A program made the position numbers and the translations under genes. Shown here in pieces: positions 55,828 to 64,000 of a DNA stretch of 64,000 bases; position 1 is the stretch's first letter, and each line of letters begins with the position of its first letter. The notes under the pieces are model-generated. The model ran no database searches, had not been told where the DNA came from, and was given only the letters and a program-made list of their open reading frames with translations. The DNA is from Polaribacter sp. Its GTDB lineage: Bacteria > Bacteroidota > Bacteroidia > Flavobacteriales > Flavobacteriaceae. The stretch spans positions 62,001 through 126,000 of the forward strand of contig DYMN01000001.1 in NCBI GenBank assembly GCA_020740485.1. The letters are read 5' to 3'.

Positions 55828-57849
55828 ATGTCAAAATACCCAAAAATATTCTTTTTGATATTGTTTTTTGGTGTGAGTGGTTTTGCACAAAGTAAACCTT
55901 CTGTTGGTCAGCTTTTTACAAAATACAGTCAAAATCCTAAAGACAGAGATAATTTGTCTGAATTAGCGCTATACTATATTCAAATTAATTTAGATTCCGC
56001 CAATTTTTACGCCGAAAAGTTGCTTCATTTGTCCAAAAAAAATGAATTTATTTATTTATCAAGAGCATATACCGTCCTCGGTCATGTACATTATTTAAGC
56101 AATAGATTGGATTCTGCACAATACTATCATCAAAAAGCGGTTGATGTTGCAAAAGCTTCTAAAAATGAGTATGCCTTTGGGGTCAATTTGTCAAATCTCG
56201 CACAGGTTTATATGACAAAAGGAAACATAAATAAATGCATTGAAACCTATCTTGAAAGCGAAAAAATATTATTAAAATATGCCAATGAGGACAAGGCTGA
56301 TTATTATTTTTCAACAATGTACTCAGGTTTAGGCGAAGCTTATAAATATCTAGCTTTATATGATAAATCACTTCACTATTTGTATAAATCATTTGAATAT
56401 TCCAAAGCGTTAGGAGATGAAACCAATATGGCTATAACAACAAGTGCAATAGCCGGAGTGTATCTCGATATGAAAGACTATGATAAAAGTGAAATTAATT
56501 ATAAAAAAACGCTTATTCATTTGAGCAAAGTTGACTATAAATTAGCCAAAGCGCTTACTTATTATAATTTAGCAGAAGTTTACTTTGAAAAAAATGAAAT
56601 TTCAAATACGCTTAAGTATTTAGATTCCTCTCGCCGATACTACATACTTTCTAAAAATAGTTACCAATTGGGAAATATCTATAATTTGACGGGAAAGGTA
56701 AATTTAAAAGAAAATAATTTAGATAAAGCGTATCAAAACTTCAGTATTGGATTAAAATACAACCAAGAATCCAATAATTTAACTGATACGGGTAAATCGT
56801 ATGAAAGTTTGGGCGATTATTATAATTACAAAAACTCAGAAGAAGCTTTGAATTATTATAAAAAAGCGTTGGAAATTTTTGATAAAGGAAATCTATTAAA
56901 AGATAAAAAAGCCATTTTAGAAAAAATTTTAAATCTTTCTTCTGTAATTAATAACCCAGAACTTTCACACACCTATTTTTTAGCCTATCAGAAAGCTAAT
57001 GCTTCTTATTTAAACGAAGAAAAACAAAAAGCAATTGTGAGTCAGGAGGTCCTTTATGAAACAGAATTAAAAGAAGCCAAAATAAAAACACAAGAATTAG
57101 AATTAATTAAAGAGAAAGACAAGCAAAAAAATATGATTTATGGAACTGGTTTTTTGGTAACTATTGGATTGTTAAGTTTTTACGTATTTTACAATCAACA
57201 ACGAAAAAATCAATTTATAATTAAAAATACTATTCTGAACCTGCAAAACAACTTAAATCAGATGGAGTTACAAAATTTGAATCAGCAACTCAATCCGCAC
57301 GAATTTAAAAATTTATTAATAGGCATTGCCCCTGAAATTCAGCAAAAAGCACCTGAAGCCTATAAAAATATGATTCGGTTACTCAACATAACCAAAGAAG
57401 GAATAAAATCAAACGCGCTTACTGATAGTGTTGAGAATCAATTAGAACATCTCAAGTCTTTTTTGATATTAGAACAAAATATTGCATCTCATCCTTTTGA
57501 ATGGAATATTGATAATGATTTAAAGGTTGAAAATTTTCAAATTCCCAGATTAATATTAAAAAATGCGGTTGATAATGCTATCAAACACGGTATAAAAAAC
57601 ATTGAAAAGGGGAAAATCAATATAAAATTATACAATGATTCAAATTCAGTATATATTTCAATCAAAGACAACGGTGTTGGAAAAAACAAACAGCAAACTA
57701 AAAGTACAGGTATTGGAATAGTAACGTATCAAAAATTATTTGAGACTTTAAATCAGAAAAATTCAAATTTTGCTATTTATGAAGTGCGTTTCGCTGAAAA
57801 TGGAACTAATGTAGCGATAAACATACCCTTAAACTACATCTATATTTAA
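55828..57849 (+). CDS. TPR-containing LytS-like sensor histidine kinase
   Basis: 673 residues: signal peptide, then an extracytoplasmic array of about eight TPR-like helical repeats (residues ~30-380, for example ALNYYKKALEIFDKG). One membrane helix follows (YGTGFLVTIGLLSFYVFY, near 437-454), a coiled coil, and a LytS/YehU-type kinase domain. The phosphoacceptor His491 sits in LNQQLNPHEFKN, where relatives normally read LNPHFLFN. The ATPase part has LKNAVDNAIKHG, IKDNGVGKN and STGIGIVTYQKLF. The LytTR regulator gene follows after 5 bp. The signal is unknown; the TPR region suggests protein or peptide sensing. Confidence 0.9.
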   Translation: MSKYPKIFFLILFFGVSGFAQSKPSVGQLFTKYSQNPKDRDNLSELALYYIQINLDSANFYAEKLLHLSKKNEFIYLSRAYTVLGHVHYLSNRLDSAQYYHQKAVDVAKASKNEYAFGVNLSNLAQVYMTKGNINKCIETYLESEKILLKYANEDKADYYFSTMYSGLGEAYKYLALYDKSLHYLYKSFEYSKALGDETNMAITTSAIAGVYLDMKDYDKSEINYKKTLIHLSKVDYKLAKALTYYNLAEVYFEKNEISNTLKYLDSSRRYYILSKNSYQLGNIYNLTGKVNLKENNLDKAYQNFSIGLKYNQESNNLTDTGKSYESLGDYYNYKNSEEALNYYKKALEIFDKGNLLKDKKAILEKILNLSSVINNPELSHTYFLAYQKANASYLNEEKQKAIVSQEVLYETELKEAKIKTQELELIKEKDKQKNMIYGTGFLVTIGLLSFYVFYNQQRKNQFIIKNTILNLQNNLNQMELQNLNQQLNPHEFKNLLIGIAPEIQQKAPEAYKNMIRLLNITKEGIKSNALTDSVENQLEHLKSFLILEQNIASHPFEWNIDNDLKVENFQIPRLILKNAVDNAIKHGIKNIEKGKINIKLYNDSNSVYISIKDNGVGKNKQQTKSTGIGIVTYQKLFETLNQKNSNFAIYEVRFAENGTNVAINIPLNYIYI

Positions 57850-57854
57850 GTATT

Positions 57855-58655
57855 ATGAAGTATAGTTATATAATCATTGAAGATAACCCAAAAGCAGTTG
57901 AAAGTTTAAAACTATTTTTAAATAAATATGAAAATTTTATTGAAGTTGGTATAAGTGATAGTGTCAAAAAAAGTGTAAATCTAATTTTAGAGCAAAAACC
58001 GGATTTGGTTTTTTTAGATGTTGAAATTATTGATGGGAAAGGATTCGACGTCATTAATGAATTAAATAAACAATTCGTTAAATTACCTGTTTTTATCATG
58101 ATTACCAGTCATGATCATTACGCAAAAGAAGCCTTGAATAATGAAGTATTCTATTTTATTTCGAAACCTTTTGATCCGGATGAATTAGAAAGGGCTTTGC
58201 ATAAATTCGAAAAATTCTACATCAATAATTTAAAACAAATTTCTGTAAAAACATCAGAAGGACTTTTTAAGGTCAATCTTAATGATTTGTTGTTAATAGC
58301 TTCAGATGCTAATTACAGTTATATATATAAAACAGATAGTTCTTTTATTTATACATCAAAGACAATTAAAGATTATTTTTCAATGCTTCCTGAAAAATTT
58401 ATAAGAATTCACAAGAGTTACATTGTAAATAAGGATTTTATTGATTTAGTGAGTATGAAAAACAAATGCATCGTGCTTAAGACGAACGCGAATATCAACC
58501 CGATTAAGAATTTTGTTTACGAAAAAGAAAGCGGAGAGATAACTGAACTTATAAGAAATAACAAAGTTCTAAAGCAATCTTTTGAAGATCATCAAAAGTT
58601 GATATTGCCAATTGGAAGAACTTTTTTAGATGAAATTAAGAAACAACTATTCTAA
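57855..58655 (+). CDS. LytTR-family response regulator
   Basis: 266 residues. Receiver domain (1-~120) with acidic pocket IIEDN, phosphoacceptor Asp in LVFLDVEI, Thr in MITSHDHYAKEA and Lys in FISKPF. LytTR DNA-binding domain from ~135 (LLLIASDANYSYIY, MLPEKFIRIHKSYIVNKDFID). Between CIVLKTN (Cys205) and LPIGRTFLDE (~251) lies an extra stretch of about 35-40 residues rich in Lys/Glu/Asn. Most LytTR domains join these two elements with a short turn. Partner of the upstream kinase. Confidence 0.93.
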   Translation: MKYSYIIIEDNPKAVESLKLFLNKYENFIEVGISDSVKKSVNLILEQKPDLVFLDVEIIDGKGFDVINELNKQFVKLPVFIMITSHDHYAKEALNNEVFYFISKPFDPDELERALHKFEKFYINNLKQISVKTSEGLFKVNLNDLLLIASDANYSYIYKTDSSFIYTSKTIKDYFSMLPEKFIRIHKSYIVNKDFIDLVSMKNKCIVLKTNANINPIKNFVYEKESGEITELIRNNKVLKQSFEDHQKLILPIGRTFLDEIKKQLF

Positions 58656-58836
58656 GATGGTACTATGAAATGACCATAAGATAAGCATCATACCAACCGA
58701 AATGTTTATTAAGGTCATTCCATTCCTGTCCCGCAATCCGATAGCTATCGGGTTGAAAATCACGCATCGGCGTGGGCGGGATGACCATTAAAAACAAATA
58801 ATTATAAACAGATGAAAATATATGGCTAAAGCTAAG
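58656..58836. repeat. Intergenic repeat remnant
   Basis: No gene. It contains the palindrome CCGATAGCTATCGG (58739-58752) and inverted GC-rich words (TCCCGC and GCGGGA; ACGC, GCGT) in an otherwise AT-rich gap, resembling the dispersed palindromic repeats near 761 and 22894. Confidence 0.5.
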
Positions 58837-58884
58837 AATTCTGACTCAATGCTGCCGTAGCTTCATTGAGTCAGAATTTTTTAT
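58837..58884 (+). terminator. Strong intrinsic terminator after the LytTR gene
   Basis: AATTCTGACTCAATG (58837-58851) pairs perfectly with CATTGAGTCAGAATT (58864-58878), followed by T residues. Confidence 0.85.
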
Positions 58885-58946
58885 GATGCCTTGTCCATTT
58901 CAGAAAGCCTATTTTTCTCAAAGCTAAACGAGTTTTTATCTCTGGT

Positions 58947-59675
58947 TTATTCAATAATATCAGATTTCACAATAAATTCAGTTCTGTCGTTATCTACACA
59001 TCGATCTTTATTTTGTTTCATAATATCATTATTACATTTATCAATAGGTTTTTCAAAACCTAAACCAGCTGCATTAGTTCTGTTTGAATCAATTCCTTTG
59101 GAAGTAATATAATTAGCACAAGCATCAGCTCTTTTTTGACTTAAGTTTTTCAAAAAACTCAAATCACCCATATTATTGGTATGAAAAACAATATCAATTT
59201 TTAAATTGTTGTATTTGTTTAAAATATCAACAACCATATCTAATTGCAATGCAGTTTCTTTTGTGATTGAAGCATCATCCGGCTCAAATTCTAAAGGTTC
59301 CATCACAATCATCTTAACTCCATTTTCAATTTTGAATTCATTCAAAGGAATTAATTCCAATTTTAAGATGTGATTAGTGTTCGTATTCGATGTAAACACT
59401 AATTTGATGCTCTTAGAATAATTTTCATAAATCGCACTAACCTGGTACCGCGAGGCACAATTCAATTGAAAGGAAAAAGAACCCTCCGCATCAGAATATG
59501 TTTCTTCTACCACATTTCCGTTTAGTTTTAACTGAATTAGAGCATTTGTTATTTCCTTACCCGAATTTTTATTTAGAACTTTTCCGGTTACATTATTGAT
59601 GCAATTTTCTTTTGGATTCTGTGCAATCACGACGGTCGTGAATAGTAGCAACATAAAATTAATAATTGTTTTCAT
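58947..59675 (-). CDS. OmpA-family protein, copy 2
   Basis: 242 residues: signal peptide (INFMLLLFTTVVIAQ), a carboxypeptidase-regulatory-like beta domain (GKVLNKNSGKEITNALIQL, DAEGSFSFQLNCASRYQV, residues ~28-105) and an OmpA C-terminal peptidoglycan-binding-like domain (LEFEPDDASITKETALQLDMVV, NLSQKRADACANYI, AAGLGFEKPI). The OmpA core motif is less canonical than in copy 1: FHTNNMG replaces the usual HTDS type, and the Asp expected to contact diaminopimelate is uncertain. It lies 42 bp downstream of copy 1. Confidence 0.88.
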   Translation of the reverse strand: MKTIINFMLLLFTTVVIAQNPKENCINNVTGKVLNKNSGKEITNALIQLKLNGNVVEETYSDAEGSFSFQLNCASRYQVSAIYENYSKSIKLVFTSNTNTNHILKLELIPLNEFKIENGVKMIVMEPLEFEPDDASITKETALQLDMVVDILNKYNNLKIDIVFHTNNMGDLSFLKNLSQKRADACANYITSKGIDSNRTNAAGLGFEKPIDKCNNDIMKQNKDRCVDNDRTEFIVKSDIIE

Positions 59676-59717
59676 TGGGGGATGTATTAGGGTTATTAAA
59701 TATTATTCTACTTTAAA

Positions 59718-60446
59718 CTAATCTATTACCATAAATTCTATTCTTTTATTTGCTTTATGTTCAGCTTCTGTGCATTTGACGTCTTTAGCGCAATGATTTA
59801 CTAATTGTGTATCACCATAGCCATTTGTTTCGAATCTGCCTCCTTCAATTCCCATCTCAATCAGTTGGTTTACAATTACATCAGCTCTTTGCTTTGTTAT
59901 TTCTAAAGCATAAGCAGGTTCACCTTTGCTGTCTGTATGAACATCAACACTTATTCTAATATCAGGATATTTGCGCATAATATTTACTACTTTTTCAAGC
60001 TGCTTCTGACTGGCTTCACTCATTAAATCCACATCGGTTTCAAAATCGATATTATCAATATCAATATACTTATTAGGGTTTTTTTTAACAAATTCAAGAA
60101 TAGGATATAGGAATAAATCTATAGTATTACTTTCCGATTTAGATGAAGTATAAACAATTTTTGAGCTTATTGTGAAATTTTCTATACGCGCATTAACATT
60201 GTACTTGGTGCCACAACTTAATGAAAATTCGTAGGATCCATCACTCCCGGTTTCCAAAGAATTTACCAATTGTCCGTTGGTAAAAAGTTGTACATTTGCT
60301 TTTGGTATGATTTCACCGTTTTTATAATTTTTAATATAACCGGTTAAAATTTGTTTGCAATTTGGATCAGGAATACCTTCCACTTCACTCTGTGAGTGAA
60401 GTTCAAGCGAAAAGATCAAAAAAAGTATAGAAATAAATTTATACAT
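59718..60446 (-). CDS. OmpA-family protein, copy 1
   Basis: 242 residues with the same plan as its downstream neighbour: signal peptide (FISILFLIFSLELHSQ), carboxypeptidase-regulatory-like domain (TGYIKNYKNGEIIPKANVQL, GSDGSYEFSLSCGTKYNV), and OmpA domain (FETDVDLMSEASQKQLEKVV, DVHTDSKGEPAYALEITKQRADVIVNQLIEMGI, TNGYGDTQLV). The canonical VHTDS and KQRAD motifs predict peptidoglycan binding. The two genes have equal length and clear similarity, so they arose by tandem duplication. Confidence 0.9.
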   Translation of the reverse strand: MYKFISILFLIFSLELHSQSEVEGIPDPNCKQILTGYIKNYKNGEIIPKANVQLFTNGQLVNSLETGSDGSYEFSLSCGTKYNVNARIENFTISSKIVYTSSKSESNTIDLFLYPILEFVKKNPNKYIDIDNIDFETDVDLMSEASQKQLEKVVNIMRKYPDIRISVDVHTDSKGEPAYALEITKQRADVIVNQLIEMGIEGGRFETNGYGDTQLVNHCAKDVKCTEAEHKANKRIEFMVID

Positions 60447-60559
60447 TTAATAATATATTTTGTGGGTTCTTATTATCTAACGCAAATAAAATAAAAAAAT
60501 TTTAAAATTAAAATGATAAATGTCAAAATACGTAAAATATTTTCAAAAGATAACATTAA

Positions 60560-60590
60560 ATAAAAAAACCTGCATAAAATGCAGGCTTTT
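60560..60590 (-). terminator. Intrinsic terminator of trxB
   Basis: CCTGCAT (60569-60575) and ATGCAGG (60579-60585) pair with a 3-base loop; on the minus strand seven T follow. Confidence 0.85.
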
Positions 60591-60607
60591 TATGTGTTTT
60601 ATAATAA

Positions 60608-61555
60608 TTATTCAATACTGCCTAAATATCTTTCAGCATCGAGGGCGGCCATACAACCACTTCCGGCAGCCGATATAGCTTGGCGGTATTCGTGGTCTTG
60701 TACGTCACCGCAGGCAAAAACACCGGGTTTGTTGGTTTTCGATGATTTTCCTTTGGTAATCAAATATTTATTATCGTCCATATCTAATTGCCCTACAAAT
60801 AATTCAGTATTGGGTTTGTGGCCAATCGCAATGAAAACTCCGGTTACGGGAATATCCTTCTTTTCTTTTGTTTTATTGTTGATGACGCGCACACCTTCAA
60901 CCGTTTTTTCTCCGAGAACTTCATCAATTTCTGTGTTGAACAGCACTTCTAAATTTGGAGTGTTAAACACGCGATTTTGCATTGCTTTAGAGGCACGCAA
61001 CTCATCACGACGGAGCAATAAGGTTACTTTTTTGCAAAGCTTAGCAAGATAGGTGGCTTCTTCAGCCGCAGTGTCGCCACCACCCACCACAATCACATCT
61101 TGATTGCGATAAAAGAACCCGTCGCAAGTAGCACAAGCAGAAACACCACCCCCGCGAAGACGTTGCTCACTGGGTAAACCTAAATATTTGGCACTAGCAC
61201 CTGTTGCAATGATTACTGTTTCGGCTTCTATTTTTTTGCTGCCATCTATTTCTAAAGTATGTATCCCGCCGGGCACATCGCTAAAGTCAATTTTGGTAAC
61301 AGAACCAAAACGCACTTGCGTCTCAAAACGCTCGGCTTGCGCTTTGAGATCTTCCATCAATTTTGGACCTTCCACGCCTTCAGGATAACCTGGAAAATTG
61401 TCCACTTCTGTAGTGGTAGTCAATTGTCCGCCCATTTCCATTCCGGTATAGATAACTGGTTTCAAATCAGCTCTCGCAGCGTAAATCGCAGCGGTATAGC
61501 CTGCAGGTCCCGAACCGATGATCACACATTTAATTCTTTCGATATTTTCTGACAT
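60608..61555 (-). CDS. trxB: Thioredoxin-disulfide reductase
   Basis: FAD/NADPH flavoenzyme that reduces thioredoxin. FAD-binding IIGSGPAGYTAAIYAARA, the redox pair CATCDG (CxxC), NADPH-binding VVGGGDTAAEEATYL, and the C-terminal FACGDVQDHEYRQAISAAGSGCMAA are all standard. 315 residues. A thioredoxin-fold protein lacking the usual CxxC is encoded divergently upstream. Two candidate -7 boxes (61646-61653 and 61658-61665) lie about 100 bp upstream. Confidence 0.97.
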   Translation of the reverse strand: MSENIERIKCVIIGSGPAGYTAAIYAARADLKPVIYTGMEMGGQLTTTTEVDNFPGYPEGVEGPKLMEDLKAQAERFETQVRFGSVTKIDFSDVPGGIHTLEIDGSKKIEAETVIIATGASAKYLGLPSEQRLRGGGVSACATCDGFFYRNQDVIVVGGGDTAAEEATYLAKLCKKVTLLLRRDELRASKAMQNRVFNTPNLEVLFNTEIDEVLGEKTVEGVRVINNKTKEKKDIPVTGVFIAIGHKPNTELFVGQLDMDDNKYLITKGKSSKTNKPGVFACGDVQDHEYRQAISAAGSGCMAALDAERYLGSIE

Positions 61556-61821
61556 TTTATGTAGTTTTAAAGTTTAAAGTTATAAAGTTTATAAAGAAAT
61601 GAACGTAAATTTAATGGTTGATTTTAAATTTATCAGATACCATTTCAAAAATATTTGCAAAAGTAACCCTAATTTTTAGAATTTTACTTCTTTTAAATTG
61701 ATTGCAAAAATGTAGTTATCAAAAAAATTGATTTGTAACTTTTGTTACTGGTTTTACCTTCTTATAAAATTACTTTTGCCCTAACCTAAAACTTGAAATC
61801 TTAAACCAGAAACTATAAGAA

Positions 61822-62163
61822 ATGAGTTACGAATTTGGCTTTTTAAACAATATCGAAGAATTTGACACAGCATTACAAAACGAAGACGCTTTTTTGGTGT
61901 ATTTCAATTCGAGTTCCTGTAATGTGGGTGAAGCAATTGCACCCAAAATTATGAATTTGATCAAAGAGAAATTCCCCAAAATGAAATTTTATTTTGTAGA
62001 TCGTGAACTTAGTCCGGAAGTAGCCGCTCAATATTCCGTATTTGTAGAGCCCACTATTCTCACCTTTTTTGCCGGAAAAGAAACCCTGCGTAAAAGCCGT
62101 CATTTCAGTATGGAAGAAGTTGAAAATGCTATCGAAAGACCGTATTCTATTATTTTTGAGTAA
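61822..62163 (+). CDS. Thioredoxin-fold protein without a CxxC pair
   Basis: 113 residues with a thioredoxin fold: AFLVYFNSSSCNVGEAIAPKIMNLIKEKF, FYFVDRELSPEVAAQYSVFVEPTILTFFAGKE. The position of the CGPC active site reads SCNVG, so the first cysteine is kept and the resolving one is Val or Gly. The cis-Pro is kept (VEPTIL). It is therefore not a normal disulfide reductase; a monothiol, chaperone or binding role is possible. Divergent from trxB and upstream of ligA. Confidence 0.8.
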   Translation: MSYEFGFLNNIEEFDTALQNEDAFLVYFNSSSCNVGEAIAPKIMNLIKEKFPKMKFYFVDRELSPEVAAQYSVFVEPTILTFFAGKETLRKSRHFSMEEVENAIERPYSIIFE

Positions 62164-62205
62164 ATATTATTATTCCAATGTAACTATATTTCTCAGACAT
62201 TTTTT

Positions 62206-62213
62206 TAAATTTG
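62206..62213 (+). promoter_or_regulatory. Candidate -7 box of ligA
   Basis: TAAATTTG 33 bp before the ligA ATG fits TAnnTTTG; no TTG at the expected distance. Confidence 0.35.
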
Positions 62214-62225
62214 CTAATTCAATAA

Positions 62226-64000
<1,775 letters not shown>

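Noticed and set aside
60579-61052. 157-residue plus-strand ORF
   Set aside because: It lies entirely over trxB on the opposite strand; its sequence is the antisense of FAD and NADPH motifs and has no family features.

Overview
The window is AT-rich chromosomal DNA from a member of the Bacteroidota, most likely the Flavobacteriales. Evidence for this is the gene content (long NusB, DUF3276/PUR protein, YbbR and DUF1573 neighbours, LigA), two proteins with type IX secretion sorting domains, MetH split into two genes, and promoters that fit the Bacteroidota pattern TTG-N17-23-TAnnTTTG.

Layout. 1-2498: truncated yidC and pyrG. 2648-9256: one 2202-residue protein that joins a complete-looking fold-type I PLP aminotransferase domain to a PEPCK/HPr-kinase-like P-loop domain; this is the least explained gene here. 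9576-14679: parE and parC of topoisomerase IV, separated by a YefM/YoeB-type toxin-antitoxin pair. 14788-21864: a methionine operon read leftwards (metY, metX, metH N-terminal half, metH C-terminal half, metF), preceded by a short methionine-rich leader ORF and an intrinsic terminator that together look like a translation-coupled attenuator. 22017-24507: small membrane protein, yidD, cysS.

24533-36858 is a complete membrane-bound [NiFe]-hydrogenase island. On the minus strand are hyaA, hyaB, hyaC, the maturation protease, hypF, hypD, hypE and hypC. Divergently on the plus strand are hypA, a histidine-rich hypB and a nickel/cobalt permease. Together they cover nickel uptake and storage (permease, HypB, HypA), synthesis of the Fe(CN)2CO group (HypF, HypE, HypC, HypD), proteolytic maturation, and electron transfer to quinone through cytochrome b. 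The small subunit aligns at a constant offset with E. coli HyaA but lacks both extra cysteines of the oxygen-tolerant proximal cluster. The divergent promoter region carries a 69-bp MITE-like element with perfect 15-bp ends and a perfect 8-bp target duplication. Short tandem repeats lie next to hypC, hypE and hypB, and a repeat-derived segment appears to have entered the hypF reading frame.

37216-49295 is ordinary housekeeping DNA: tRNA-Ser, a TSUP transporter, pyrE, a Nudix hydrolase, a saccharopine/alanine dehydrogenase-like enzyme, udk, an FtsB-like protein, a lone methylmalonyl-CoA mutase small subunit, a LOG protein, a secreted nuclease, and the coaE/ybbR/yajC/DUF1573/nusB group with the PUR protein. 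49342-62163 holds an HI0933-type flavoprotein, a T9SS-exported lectin-like protein, uvrA, a TPR histidine kinase with a LytTR regulator, two tandem OmpA-family proteins, trxB and a thioredoxin-fold protein. The window ends inside ligA. No CRISPR array, prophage, rRNA or full-length insertion sequence was seen.
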